From Bacillus sp. FJAT-42376 (GTDB taxonomy: Bacteria; Bacillota; Bacilli; Bacillales; Bacillaceae): a stretch of 64,000 nt of DNA. Location: contig NZ_CP033906.1 of assembly GCF_003816055.1 (NCBI RefSeq), positions 2,542,001 to 2,606,000 of the forward strand, read 5' to 3'. Within the stretch, counting starts at the first letter, position 1. The number at the start of each line of letters is the position of its first letter. Positions 50,812-59,609 of this stretch are shown piece after piece. The notes beneath the pieces were generated by a model, which was given only the letters and a program-made list of their open reading frames with translations, ran no database searches and was not told the DNA's origin. A program made the position numbers and the translations under genes.

Positions 50812-51117
50812 CTAGCAATAACGATTGCCCCAGATTTGTACTTCTTTCATTACATTCTTTAATGCCATACCCTTTTCCGTCAGTTTATAAATCACTTTTA
50901 CAGGAGTTTCAGGATAAACGATCCGCTCCACCATTTCGGCCGCTTCCAATTCTTTTAACCGTTCAGCAAGCATCTTCTGGCTAATACTAGGAATGATTTC
51001 CGACAAATCCTTAAATCTTTTGGGTCCGTCCATCAGGACATGGATGATCATCCCATTCCAGCGTTTCCCAAGCAGTTTAAAAGCAAATTCAATATGCGGA
51101 CAAGTTGGAAATTTCAT
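50812..51117 (-). CDS. yodB: HxlR/DUF24-family redox regulator YodB
   Basis: 101 residues. Winged-helix sequence CPHIEFAFKLLGKRWNGMIIHVLMDGPKRFKDLSEIIPSISQKMLAERLKELEAAEMVERIVYPETPVKVIYKLTEKG is nearly that of B. subtilis YodB. Cys6 of the thiol switch is present and the protein ends exactly at the equivalent of Cys101; the third Cys (108) of B. subtilis is absent because the C-terminus is short. YodB represses yodC and azoR1 and is inactivated by quinones and diamide. Divergent from yodC. AGGTGG before ATG. Confidence 0.92.
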   Translation of the reverse strand: MKFPTCPHIEFAFKLLGKRWNGMIIHVLMDGPKRFKDLSEIIPSISQKMLAERLKELEAAEMVERIVYPETPVKVIYKLTEKGMALKNVMKEVQIWGNRYC

Positions 51118-51145
51118 ATCACCGCCACCTTTTCAAGCCTCATTC

Positions 51146-51204
51146 TTGACAATTGTTTGAACATCGTTTTATGATAGACAGCGTTCGACAAACTTACAAT
51201 AAGT
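51146..51204 (+). promoter_or_regulatory. yodC promoter and candidate YodB operator
   Basis: TTGACA (51146-51151), 18 bases, TATGAT (51170-51175). Fifteen bases on, ACTTACAATAAGT (51192-51204) is a 13-bp palindrome near the expected transcription start. It resembles the TACT-N7-AGTA type DUF24 operators of B. subtilis only loosely. Confidence 0.5.
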
Positions 51205-51268
51205 GAGTGCGTTACTTTTTGTCCATTATAAACGACAAACCATCATTTTACAAAAAGGAGGCTATACC

Positions 51269-51892
51269 ATGTCCACAACTCATTCAGACGATTTGCTTAC
51301 TCTTTTGGGAGAGCGTACATCCATCCGTCACTATGACAAATCAGAGTCCATTTCAAAAGAAGAACTAACGAAAATATTGGAATCTGCTGTCCAAGCACCA
51401 TCTGCCTGGAACCTTCAGCATTGGAACTTTATGGTTTTTCACAGTGATGAAGCGAAAGAAAGACTGCTGCCAATCGCTTACAGCCAAAATCAAATTGTTG
51501 AATCCTCAGCAGTTGTAGCTATCTTAGGCGACCTGGAAGCAAACAAAAACACGGATCAAGTTTATAATCCGCTTGTAGACGCCGGCTTCATGACGAAAGA
51601 AATCAAGGAAACGCTTGCGGGGCAAATCAATGGTGCTTATACAAACCCTGTATATGCCCGTGATGCCGCTTACAGCAATGCGTCATTAGCCGCTATGCAG
51701 CTGATGCTTACGGCAAAAGCATTAGGTTTCGACACCTGTGCAATCGGAGGCTTTAACGGAGAAGAATTGGTTAAAGAATTCAAAATTTCAGATAGATATG
51801 TGCCGGTTATGCTGATTTCCATCGGAAAAGCTGCAAAACCAGCTCATAAAAGCGACAGAATCAGCCTGGATCAATTATCCGTCTGGCTGTAA
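51269..51892 (+). CDS. yodC: Nitroreductase-family NAD(P)H oxidoreductase YodC
   Basis: 207 residues from the ATG after AAGGAGG. FMN-binding nitroreductase features: ERTSIRHYDKSESISKEELTKILESAVQAPSAWNLQHWNFMV, ASLAAMQLMLTAKALGFDTCAIGGF and VPVMLISIGKAA. Reduces nitro compounds and quinones; YodB-controlled in B. subtilis and divergent from yodB here. A longer frame to 51203 would start inside the operator region. Confidence 0.93.
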   Translation: MSTTHSDDLLTLLGERTSIRHYDKSESISKEELTKILESAVQAPSAWNLQHWNFMVFHSDEAKERLLPIAYSQNQIVESSAVVAILGDLEANKNTDQVYNPLVDAGFMTKEIKETLAGQINGAYTNPVYARDAAYSNASLAAMQLMLTAKALGFDTCAIGGFNGEELVKEFKISDRYVPVMLISIGKAAKPAHKSDRISLDQLSVWL

Positions 51893-52027
51893 TGCCGCAT
51901 CGCCAAAGCGGGGTTCCTTACCCGCTTTTTCCTTTTGCCTATTTTCTTTTCAGTTATTTTTCAATACTTTTTATCATTTTGTGGAACAGTATATTTATCT
52001 AATTATAGAAGCAAGGAGACAACGCAT

Positions 52028-53314
52028 ATGTTCAGTATCATACTCGGTTTGGTTCTTCTGATGGTGCTAGCCTATTTCGGCTGGTCCATTATCTGGATCG
52101 CTCCGCTCATTTCCCTGATTGTCGCAGGGATTTCAGGAATGGATTTACTGCCTGCCTATACTGAAACGTATATGGAAGGTTTCGTCGGCTTCACTAAAAA
52201 ATGGTTCCCCGTTTTCCTTTTGGGTGCCATATTCGGAAAGCTGATGGAAGAAACAGGGATGGCACAGGCTGTTGCTTATAAAATCACTGATTTTATCGGC
52301 AAAAAAAGAGCGATACTCGGTGTGCTCATCGGTGCAGCTGTTTTAACGTACGGCGGTGTCAGTCTTTTTGTCGTCGTATTTGCCCTTTATCCATTGACAG
52401 TCGCTCTGTTTAAAGCAGCCGATCTTCCAAGAAGGCTCATTCCCGCAACGCTTGTACTGGGTGCTTTCACCTTTACTATGACAGCCATTCCGGGAACACC
52501 GCAAATTCAAAATATTATTCCGACCGATTATTTTAAAACCACTCCGCTTGCAGGGCCCATTACAGGAATTGCAGCCGGATTAATCATGGCAGTCGGCGGG
52601 TATTTATATCTTGCATGGCGCGGCAGAAAGCTACAGGAAAAAGGCGAGGGCTATACAGAGGCTAAAGGCGGCAGCGAGGTTAAGGAAGTAGATCCGGACA
52701 GCCTGCCGAATCCTTATTTATCCATCGTTCCCCTTTTAGTTGTTGTTGTGGCGCTTAACGTTATAAAACTTGATATTCTGCCTTCCCTTTTGATCGGCAT
52801 CATTGTCATTATGCTTTTAAGCCTGAAAAAGGTGAAGCTCTTTATCAGCGCTATAAACGGGGGTGCAAGCGGATCTGTTATGGCGATTATCAACACCAGC
52901 GCCGCAGTCGGTTTTGGTGCAGTCGTAACTGCTGTTCCGAGCTTCTCGCATATTACTGATATGATTATGGGACTCGGCGGCAATCCGCTCATTTCTGAAG
53001 CCATTGCAGTTGAGCTGCTTGCAAGCATTACCGGTTCTGCTTCCGGCGGAATGGGAATTGCCCTGCAGGCATTGGGAGAACAGTATTACCAGCTTTCCCA
53101 GACAACAGGTATTGCACCTGAAGCTTTTCACCGAATTGCAGCCGTTGCATCCGGCGCGTCCATCCTGCCCCACAACGGTGCGCTTTTGACGCTGCTGACC
53201 GTTACCGGCCTTAAGCATAAGGAATCCTATTTGGATGTAGCTGTCGTTGGGCTTATCATCCCGATCATTGCATTGATTGTATCCATTTTGCTTGCATCTG
53301 CAGGTATTTACTAA
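52028..53314 (+). CDS. GntP-family gluconate/hydroxy-acid permease
   Basis: 428 residues with about 12 membrane segments. GntP-family blocks: IILGLVLLMVLAYFGWSIIWIAPLISLIVAGISGMDLL, FLLGAIFGKLMEETGMA, VSLFVVVFALYPLTVALFKAADLPRRLIPAT and TAIPGTPQIQNIIPTDYF, ending in TGSASGGMGIALQ and SGASILPHNGALLTLL. Closest in memory to YxjC, which lies with ketone-body genes in B. subtilis. The next gene is a hydroxybutyrate dehydrogenase, so uptake of 3-hydroxybutyrate is the likely role. GGAG 9 bases before ATG at 52028. Confidence 0.88.
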   Translation: MFSIILGLVLLMVLAYFGWSIIWIAPLISLIVAGISGMDLLPAYTETYMEGFVGFTKKWFPVFLLGAIFGKLMEETGMAQAVAYKITDFIGKKRAILGVLIGAAVLTYGGVSLFVVVFALYPLTVALFKAADLPRRLIPATLVLGAFTFTMTAIPGTPQIQNIIPTDYFKTTPLAGPITGIAAGLIMAVGGYLYLAWRGRKLQEKGEGYTEAKGGSEVKEVDPDSLPNPYLSIVPLLVVVVALNVIKLDILPSLLIGIIVIMLLSLKKVKLFISAINGGASGSVMAIINTSAAVGFGAVVTAVPSFSHITDMIMGLGGNPLISEAIAVELLASITGSASGGMGIALQALGEQYYQLSQTTGIAPEAFHRIAAVASGASILPHNGALLTLLTVTGLKHKESYLDVAVVGLIIPIIALIVSILLASAGIY

Positions 53315-53392
53315 CGTCTGAAATTAGACTTTCTATTCGAAGAAATCTCTAATTTTAAATAAATTTTTAAGTATTGGAAGGAGAAATTCAAC

Positions 53393-54169
53393 ATGGTAGA
53401 GAATAAAGTTGTTTTTATTACTGGAGCAGCACAAGGAATCGGTTATGAAATCGGGGAAAAATTTGCAAAAGAAGGCGCAAAAGTCGTTCTAACCGACCTT
53501 AACGAAGAAGGCGTTAAAAAGGCAGCAGAAACTCTGGGCCAAAACGGACATCAAACATTGGGGCTGAAATGCGATGTTACCAATGAAGAAGAGCTGAAAA
53601 AAGCGATCGACGATACGATTGCCCACTTCGGAACTCTCGATATTCTGATTAACAATGCAGGTATGCAGCATGTTTCACCAATTGAAGAATTTTCTACACA
53701 GCGTTACGAGCTTCTTGTTAAAATCATGCTTACTGCACCATTCATGGCGATCAAGCACGTGTTCCCTCATATGAAGAAACAAGGGTTTGGCCGGATCATT
53801 AACATGTCTTCCATTAACGGCTTAATCGGATTCGCTGGAAAAGCTGCTTATAACAGCGCCAAGCACGGTGTAATCGGTCTGACAAAAGTTGCGGCACTTG
53901 AAGGCGCAGAACAGGGCATCACTGTAAATGCACTTTGCCCTGGTTATGTGGATACACCGCTTGTACGCGGACAAATGCAGGATCTTGCGAAAACACGCAA
54001 TGTACCTCTTGAAAAAGTTCTTGAAGAAGTTATTTATCCATTGGTTCCTCAGAAACGCCTGCTTTCTGTTGAAGAAATTGCGGATTACGCGATTTTCCTT
54101 GCAAGCGATAAAGCACGCGGTGTAACGGGCCAGGCAGTCGTACTGGATGGCGGTTATACAGCTCAATAA
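53393..54169 (+). CDS. 3-hydroxybutyrate dehydrogenase (SDR)
   Basis: 258 residues, the size of BdhA/YxjF. TGAAQGIGYEIGEKFAKEGAKVVLTDLNEEG (NAD-binding), LINNAGMQHVSPIEEFS (the GxQHVxPIEEF block typical of 3-hydroxybutyrate dehydrogenases), IINMSSINGLIGFAGKAAYNSAKHGVIGLTK (catalytic Ser, Tyr, Lys) and ALCPGYVDTPLVRGQ. Oxidises (R)-3-hydroxybutyrate to acetoacetate. AAGGAG before ATG; 78 bases after the permease and probably one operon, since no terminator intervenes. The CoA-transferase genes seen beside yxjF in B. subtilis are not here. Confidence 0.92.
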   Translation: MVENKVVFITGAAQGIGYEIGEKFAKEGAKVVLTDLNEEGVKKAAETLGQNGHQTLGLKCDVTNEEELKKAIDDTIAHFGTLDILINNAGMQHVSPIEEFSTQRYELLVKIMLTAPFMAIKHVFPHMKKQGFGRIINMSSINGLIGFAGKAAYNSAKHGVIGLTKVAALEGAEQGITVNALCPGYVDTPLVRGQMQDLAKTRNVPLEKVLEEVIYPLVPQKRLLSVEEIADYAIFLASDKARGVTGQAVVLDGGYTAQ

Positions 54170-54182
54170 TCGGCTGAATCAG

Positions 54183-54220
54183 AAAAAAATCCTTTGCAGA
54201 AATCTGCAAAGGATTTTTTT
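54183..54220. terminator. Shared terminator of bdh and the pyruvate-kinase-like gene
   Basis: AATCCTTTGCAGA and TCTGCAAAGGATT with a 2-base loop, A7 before and T8 after. Confidence 0.92.
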
Positions 54221-54238
54221 TGCTTTGATTTAAAGCCT

Positions 54239-55492
54239 TTATTCTTCCAGCAAATCAGACGAAATAAAGGTCAGCTTCACTTTTTGTTCCGCTCCGATTC
54301 TTTTCAGCATGCGGACGGCGTTCTGTATATATGCCCCTTTGTTCAGCATGGTGCAGGCAGCTGAAAAGGACAAATGGGCATCAATGACCTCGGGTCTCGA
54401 AGGCAGCCCCGTTTTGGCGAACGTGCCTAAAACCTCTGTTGCATAAATAAGAGGCGTTTGCGAATGGTGACAGAGACTTATGATCTCGTCCTGCAGTCTG
54501 CCGAGCTTTTCAAAGCCCCCTTCCACCGCAAGGTCTCCACGTGCCGCCATAATTCCGAACCCCTCATGCTTCAGTCCCTCTGAAAGAATAGAGGGGAGAT
54601 TTTTAACCGCGTATTCTGTTTCAATTTTAGCGGCAATCGGAAGGATTTTTCCTATCTTCTGCAGCATCAGATTTTTTAAAAATTGCAGATCTTTTTTTGT
54701 ATGTACAAAAGAAAGACCTACGATATCCGCATGTTTAAAAATAAAGGAACTTTCCCGGATATCTTTCTCGGACATAGCCGGAAGCAGCAGAAAGGATAAA
54801 GAGTCCGGAAGATTGATTCCATCATTCACTTTAATGGAAAAGCTCTTTTTCAAATGATGATGAAGTCTCGCTGCGATTACTTCATCTGATTTATAAACTA
54901 CAGTTCCCTGCACCTTTCCGTCATTAATGAGCAGCCTGTCGCCTTTTTTGGCGTTCCGGAAAGCTTTTGGCATATTGGTTGTAAAGAGACCGCCCTTTTC
55001 CCCAACCTCTTTCAAATCCTCTTTCAAGGATATCTGAATCATTTCATCTGCCTGAACCTTTATATAAGGCAATTGATTCGGCAATGAAGTGATCCGGATC
55101 TTAGGTCCGCTTAAATCCATATAAATTTTACAGGGCTGAACCTCCGCCATTTCAGAGGCAAGCCGGATCCGCCTGATGATTTCCTTCCATTCCTGAACCC
55201 CGTCATGTCCGCAGTTAATCCTTGCAAGATCCATTCCGCTTTCCAAAAGACCGGCAATATCCGATTCGTCCATGCTTTTATCCATCGTCACCATAACCGA
55301 ATGCCCGCTTTTTTTAAAAAGAGACCGGCTTCTCTTTAAGATTAGCTGTTCGCTTAATTCCTTATTTATAAAAAAACCGTCTTCAAGTGAAGCGAGTGTC
55401 CCTTCTCCCCGCTCTGACTCTCGTTTTCTCAGATATGCCTGCAATGACTTCATACTGTAAATCCGGTCACGTTTTACTTGAATATGTTCCAT
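54239..55492 (-). CDS. Pyruvate-kinase-like barrel protein, divergent
   Basis: 417 residues. After an unrelated basic N-terminal stretch of about 65 residues the pyruvate kinase barrel can be followed: SGMDLARINCGHDGV (RxNxSHG position), IYMDLSGPKIRI (LDTKGPEIR position), IVGLSFVHTKKDL (SFVR), LPIAAKIETEYAVKNLPSIL (catalytic Lys and Mg-binding Glu), FGIMAARGDLAVEGGFEKLGRLQDEII (second Mg ligand Asp) and QTPLIYATEVLGTF. The C-terminal regulatory domain is missing. The K+ site residues are changed (Ser to Gly, Thr to Leu) and Glu117 is Lys, as in K+-independent kinases. True substrate uncertain. ATG at 55492 has GGAG 7 bases upstream. Confidence 0.8.
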   Translation of the reverse strand: MEHIQVKRDRIYSMKSLQAYLRKRESERGEGTLASLEDGFFINKELSEQLILKRSRSLFKKSGHSVMVTMDKSMDESDIAGLLESGMDLARINCGHDGVQEWKEIIRRIRLASEMAEVQPCKIYMDLSGPKIRITSLPNQLPYIKVQADEMIQISLKEDLKEVGEKGGLFTTNMPKAFRNAKKGDRLLINDGKVQGTVVYKSDEVIAARLHHHLKKSFSIKVNDGINLPDSLSFLLLPAMSEKDIRESSFIFKHADIVGLSFVHTKKDLQFLKNLMLQKIGKILPIAAKIETEYAVKNLPSILSEGLKHEGFGIMAARGDLAVEGGFEKLGRLQDEIISLCHHSQTPLIYATEVLGTFAKTGLPSRPEVIDAHLSFSAACTMLNKGAYIQNAVRMLKRIGAEQKVKLTFISSDLLEE

Positions 55493-55556
55493 TCCATCAC
55501 TCCACATAAGGGAAATTCGCCTTTATTATTCTATGCAGCAGGAGGTATGAAATGAA

Positions 55557-55583
55557 CAAAGGGGCCTTTTAAAAGACCCCTCC
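55557..55583 (-). terminator. Terminator of wrbA
   Basis: AGGGGTCTTTT/AAAAGGCCCCT stem with short T run on the minus strand. Confidence 0.7.
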
Positions 55584-55590
55584 TCATGTA

Positions 55591-56199
55591 TTACAGACCG
55601 TTTTTCACCGCGGCAGCAATCATTGCCGTACGCTTTGCCTGATGTTTGACTGCTTCTTGAATATCTTCCTGAATTTTGCCGTCCTGACCTACCGTAACGC
55701 TGTTTCCGTATGGATTTCCGCCAGAAGTGAAAGCCGATTGATCGGTGTACCCCGGTGCCGCAACGATTGCTCCCCAATGATACATGCTCGCATAAAGACT
55801 AAGGATGGTTTGCTCCTGTCCGCCGTGCGGGTTGCTTGCGGAAGCCATTGCACTGACTACTTTGTTTGCAAGCTTCCCTTCAAACCAAAGCCCGCCTGTC
55901 ATGTCGAGATATTGTTTCATTTGAGACGGCACATTCCCAAAACGGGTCGGTACGCTGAAGATAATCGCATCTGCCCATTCAAGATCCGCAAGCGATGCTT
56001 CCGGTACTCCGGCTGTCTCTTCATAATGAGCTTTCCATGCAGGATTGGATTCGATGGCTTCCTTTGGTGCCAGTTCTTTTACCTTTAGAACTTTCACTTC
56101 TGCTCCGAAGGATTTTGCCCCTTCCTCCGCCCATTTCGCCAGCTGATAATTTGTACCGGTAGAACTGTAGTAAATAACCGCAACGTTTACATTGGACAT
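55591..56199 (-). CDS. wrbA: NAD(P)H:quinone oxidoreductase, WrbA type
   Basis: 202 residues, standard WrbA length. Flavodoxin-like FMN loop VIYYSSTGTNYQLAKWAEEGAKSFGAEVKVLKV, ADAIIFSVPTRFGNVPSQMKQYLDMTGGLW (the long WrbA PTRFG insertion) and HGGQEQTILSLYASMYHWGAIVAAPGYT. Two-electron quinone reduction protects from redox cycling. GGGAGAG before the ATG at 56199; frame continues to 56262 without a site. Fits the quinone-stress theme of yodB/yodC nearby. Confidence 0.92.
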   Translation of the reverse strand: MSNVNVAVIYYSSTGTNYQLAKWAEEGAKSFGAEVKVLKVKELAPKEAIESNPAWKAHYEETAGVPEASLADLEWADAIIFSVPTRFGNVPSQMKQYLDMTGGLWFEGKLANKVVSAMASASNPHGGQEQTILSLYASMYHWGAIVAAPGYTDQSAFTSGGNPYGNSVTVGQDGKIQEDIQEAVKHQAKRTAMIAAAVKNGL

Positions 56200-56469
56200 T
56201 TGAATCTCTCCCTTTAATTGGTGTCGTTCAAACTGCTTCAGCGTCAAACTTCTCAGCTTCAAATAAAGTATAAGGTTTCCAGCGTTTGACAGTCAAATGA
56301 TATCCATTGAGTACTCTCTCGGCATTTTAAAACGCCCGATTACTACTTCTTTTACGCTGACGTATCTAAGCGGTTCCAGCTTCTCCTGTTCCCGGTTGCT
56401 GCATTGGCATTTCTCTGCATAAAAAAGCCCCGCAGAAGATGCGGGGCATACTTTCTTATGAACCATATC

Positions 56470-56597
56470 CGGCTGTTGATGCCAGCGGGCAGGCCTTCAA
56501 TTATCATAGAGCGGCAGGCCTCCCATGCGCGCCCGGAGTCTCACGTGCCCCGGTCCTGCAGCAGGAGTTTCATCCCTTTCACTCAGGTCAGCAGCCT
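56470..56597 (+). repeat. R-related repeat, diverged
   Basis: GGCTGTTGATGCCAGCGGGCAGGC, GGAGTCTCACGTGCCCCGG, CAGCAGGAGTTTCATCC and GGTCAGCAGCC. Same order of words as the R family but less similar. It lies in the 410-base gap between wrbA and ctpA, where a short GCCCCGC/GCGGGGC hairpin at 56427-56447 is the only other feature. Confidence 0.5.
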
Positions 56598-56610
56598 AAA
56601 AAAATCAGCC

Positions 56611-58002
56611 TTATTTATTCAAATCCTGAATGGCCCGATTCATTTGCGTATCATTCTTCTTAATTTTGTCCTGCAGCGACGTCAGCATGGAAATGGAAGT
56701 ATCTTTTTCGATGACACCCGTCGGCTTTAAATCATGATCTTGCTGATACTTCATGACCGCTTCTTTCATTCCAGGATCAAAAAGGCCATTCTCAGGAACT
56801 TTATATCCTAAAGCATTTAAAAAAGCCTGGGCGGTTTTGACTTCTTTGGAAGCATCTCCTGATTTCAGTGTTTTGGAAGGATCTATAAACGGAAGTCCGG
56901 CATAATCAGGAAGAGACACTTTTTCGCTCGGCTCAATCCCTTTTTTATGCACCCATGTCCCACCCGGAGTCAGCCATTTAGCGATCGTAAACTTCACCGA
57001 TGAACCGTCTTTATAGCTTTCAGCGGTTTGGATGGTTCCTTTTCCAAATGTCTTTTCCCCGATCAGCGGAATATCAGCCGACTCATTCAGAGCAGCAGCC
57101 ATAATTTCCCCGGCACTCGCCGTTCCTTCATCAACCAGCACGACAGAAGGGATGGTAACAGGATTTTTGTTTTCAGATCGGTAAGCTTCTCTTGAACCGT
57201 CTTTATTTTCGACCTGCAGGATGTTTTTCCCTTCCGGTATAAACATTTCACTCATTCTGATGGCCTCATCCATAAGTCCGCCCGGATTTTGGCGGAGGTC
57301 AATGACGATTCCCTTAACCTGCTTGGCTTCGAGGTCTTTTACAGCTTTGCTGAAATCAGCTGCTGTTCTTTCGGAAAACGTGGTGATTTGGATTTTCCCG
57401 ATTTTTTCTTTCGTCACACTTGAATAAACGGTTTCAATCGGAATTTCATCTCTCGTTATCGAAAATTCAAGTTCCTGTGATCCACCGCGTTCAATGCCCA
57501 CTTTAACGGAAGTTCCTTTTTTCCCCCGGATCAGGGCAACGGTATCGTTCACCGTTTTTCCTTTTACACTTTTGCCGTTGACCTTGACAATTTTGTCCTT
57601 GGGCTTTAATCCGGCTTTTTCGGCTGGAGAGCCTTTAATCGGTGAAACAATCATCACTTGTCCTTCAATTTCCTGCAGCTCAGCACCGATTCCTTCAAAG
57701 GAGGAGGATATGGTTTCGTTGAACCCTTTCGAATCCTCTGCACTCATATACGTACTGTATGGATCACCTAATGACTGCACCATGCCGGTGATCGCCCCGT
57801 CGATCATTTTTTGCTTATCCGTTTTCAAATAATATTTTTGCTCAAGCTTGCTGTATGTATCATATAGTTTTGAAAATTCAGGGTTCTGCCCGACCACTTT
57901 TTCCCGGACGACTGTTTCAGGCTGCATCCATGTTAATGTCAGTCCTGAACTGATCACAGCTGTCAATACAATTATGAAGACGAGCTTCATCGTTTTATTC
58001 AT
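56611..58002 (-). CDS. ctpA: S41 carboxyl-terminal processing peptidase
   Basis: 463 residues. N-terminal membrane anchor (about 5-25), PDZ domain around LQEIEGQVMIVSPIKGSPAEKAGLKPKDKIVKVNG, S41 protease core with DLRQNPGGLMDEAI, the nucleophile Ser in VDEGTASAGEIMAAAL and Lys in GEKTFGKGTIQ, then a peptidoglycan-binding-like domain TLKSGDASKEVKTAQAFLNALGYKVPENGLFDPGMKEAVMKYQQDH. Cleaves extracytoplasmic protein tails. Length and domain order equal B. subtilis CtpA, and the gene sits beside yodH as there. GAGGTGAGG before ATG. Confidence 0.94.
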   Translation of the reverse strand: MNKTMKLVFIIVLTAVISSGLTLTWMQPETVVREKVVGQNPEFSKLYDTYSKLEQKYYLKTDKQKMIDGAITGMVQSLGDPYSTYMSAEDSKGFNETISSSFEGIGAELQEIEGQVMIVSPIKGSPAEKAGLKPKDKIVKVNGKSVKGKTVNDTVALIRGKKGTSVKVGIERGGSQELEFSITRDEIPIETVYSSVTKEKIGKIQITTFSERTAADFSKAVKDLEAKQVKGIVIDLRQNPGGLMDEAIRMSEMFIPEGKNILQVENKDGSREAYRSENKNPVTIPSVVLVDEGTASAGEIMAAALNESADIPLIGEKTFGKGTIQTAESYKDGSSVKFTIAKWLTPGGTWVHKKGIEPSEKVSLPDYAGLPFIDPSKTLKSGDASKEVKTAQAFLNALGYKVPENGLFDPGMKEAVMKYQQDHDLKPTGVIEKDTSISMLTSLQDKIKKNDTQMNRAIQDLNK

Positions 58003-58183
58003 TTTATCCTCACCTCATTATGAATTTTATTATGTCCGAGAGCAGTTAAAACGTCAACTATTACAGCATAATCAGCTTTTTTTCAGACTCAATAAAATTT
58101 AAATCCTTTCGACAGCTTTTTCAAGATTTGTATGTAAATATTGTGTAAATTTTATTACAAAGATTAAAAAGGAGGCGTTCCCT

Positions 58184-58453
58184 TTGCTCCATCACTTTAT
58201 GATCGATACAGACCGGGAGTTGATTAGCTTTTCATTTTCTTTGCTGAATGAAGTAGATGAGAAAATTCAGCGGAGAATCCTCTTTTATGAAAATCAAGTG
58301 TTGAATTATGTTCAAAAGAAAATTGAGCATTTTATTCAAACATTAAATATAAGCAAGGCGATGCAATGCATTTGCCAGGCTGAACTTTATACGCTCATTC
58401 AGGCCAGGCTGAAAAAACTGATTGCCCGGCATTCGCTGTTCAAAAGCTGTTAA
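58184..58453 (+). CDS. Small helical protein of unknown function (TTG start)
   Basis: 89 residues: LHHFMIDTDRELISFSFSLLNEVDEKIQRRILFYENQVLNYVQKKIEHFIQTLNISKAMQCICQAELYTLIQARLKKLIARHSLFKSC. Predicted fully helical with three Cys, two in CIC. AAAGGAGG stands 8 bases before the TTG, which is strong support that it is translated. I do not recognise a family. Divergent from ctpA, upstream of yodH with 68 bases between. Confidence 0.72.
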   Translation: MLHHFMIDTDRELISFSFSLLNEVDEKIQRRILFYENQVLNYVQKKIEHFIQTLNISKAMQCICQAELYTLIQARLKKLIARHSLFKSC

Positions 58454-58521
58454 AGCATAAGCCCCTCTTCCTGCATATGGTAACATTATAGTTTTGAATT
58501 TGATGCAGAGGAGATTTGAAC

Positions 58522-59226
58522 GTGCCGGATTATTTAAATATGATTGCCTCTCTTGGCATTGCCGGAGCCCATCCCGGCGGGCTTCAGCTTACAAAACAAA
58601 TTCTTTCCGAAATGGATCTGTCCTATCCTTCCCGGATCCTGGACGCCGGGTGCGGAACGGGTCAGACCTTGTCTTACCTTTCAAGGCTCGGATATGAGAC
58701 TGCCGGGGTGGATGCTGACCCAAGGATGGTAAAAAAAGCGATGAACAGACTCTCCGGGGAATCCATTCCCGTGAAAGAAGGAAAACTTGAACTTCTGCCT
58801 TTTCAGTCAAACGAATTCAACGCGATTTTTTGTGAATCGATTTTATCCTTTACACGGCTGACTGATTCTTTAAATGAATGCATGCGGGTTCTTAAAGCCG
58901 GCGGAACAGTCGCAGCCATTGAGGTCACCCTTGAAAAGCCTGCTGATCCTGAAGTTTACCGGGAAATTACTGATTTTTACGGATTCCAAAACCTGCAGGA
59001 TGAAGAAGCCTGGATAAATGAATTTAAAACGGCAGGGTTCAGTAAGGTTAGGAGCTTAAGAGCAGAGGATTTTTCTTTCGTTTATGATGAAAATGAGCCG
59101 GATCATGAAGTATTTATGGATGAAACGGTTGCTCCAGATGTCTTTCAAACGTTAAGCAAGCACCAGGAAATGCTGCAGAAGTTTGGACAGGTGCTTGGAT
59201 ATCGGGTGTTTTTAGCAAAAAAGTAA
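58522..59226 (+). CDS. yodH: Class I SAM-dependent methyltransferase YodH
   Basis: 234 residues from GTG (GAGGAG 7-8 bases upstream). Methyltransf_11 motifs: ILDAGCGTGQTLSYLSRLGYETAGVDADPRMVKKA (motif I), LLPFQSNEFNAIFCESILSFTRLTDSLNECMRVLKAGGTVAAIEV (motifs II-III). The NPPD-type end LGYRVFLAKK closes the fold. Small-molecule methyltransferase of unknown substrate, syntenic with B. subtilis yodH. Confidence 0.9.
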   Translation: MPDYLNMIASLGIAGAHPGGLQLTKQILSEMDLSYPSRILDAGCGTGQTLSYLSRLGYETAGVDADPRMVKKAMNRLSGESIPVKEGKLELLPFQSNEFNAIFCESILSFTRLTDSLNECMRVLKAGGTVAAIEVTLEKPADPEVYREITDFYGFQNLQDEEAWINEFKTAGFSKVRSLRAEDFSFVYDENEPDHEVFMDETVAPDVFQTLSKHQEMLQKFGQVLGYRVFLAKK

Positions 59227-59308
59227 GCGAATCGTGATAATCGTACAAACTATTGACCTCCTCCATTCATACGGTACAAGGTAAGGATTAAAAATGGAGG
59301 GATCTTAC

Positions 59309-59572
59309 TTGAGTCAAAACTATTATCAAATGTGCTGCCAGCATCACGGCAAAAATGTTCGGATTAATGATCGTTTTGGAAATGTGCACACTGGAAGAAT
59401 CGTCAATGTAACACGGAGCAGAGTGTTTATTCAGCCGAACGGCCCCCGCCCTCGGGGAGCTTATGGGATGGGCTTTTATGGCGGATACGGTTACTATCCT
59501 TACTATCCTGCCTATGGAATCGGGCTTGGGTTCATTACTGGATTCGCAATCGGCAGTCTGCTATTTTTTTAA
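59309..59572 (+). CDS. yodI: YodI-like Tyr/Gly-rich protein
   Basis: 87 residues from TTG at 59309 with GGAGG 8 bases upstream. N-terminal SQNYYQMCCQHHGKNVRINDRFGNVHTGRIVNVTRSRVFIQP looks like a small beta barrel, followed by a Gly/Tyr run (GFYGGYGYYPYYPAYGIG) and a hydrophobic end. Size and place match YodI of B. subtilis, a protein of unknown, possibly spore-related, function. Confidence 0.85.
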   Translation: MSQNYYQMCCQHHGKNVRINDRFGNVHTGRIVNVTRSRVFIQPNGPRPRGAYGMGFYGGYGYYPYYPAYGIGLGFITGFAIGSLLFF

Positions 59573-59574
59573 CA

Positions 59575-59609
59575 CACAAAAAAGGGACTGTCTTTTCAGT
59601 CCCTTTTTT
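59575..59609. terminator. Shared terminator of yodI and mug
   Basis: AAAGGGACTG and CAGTCCCTTT with a 6-base loop, A and T tracts on both sides; overlaps the mug stop region. Confidence 0.9.
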
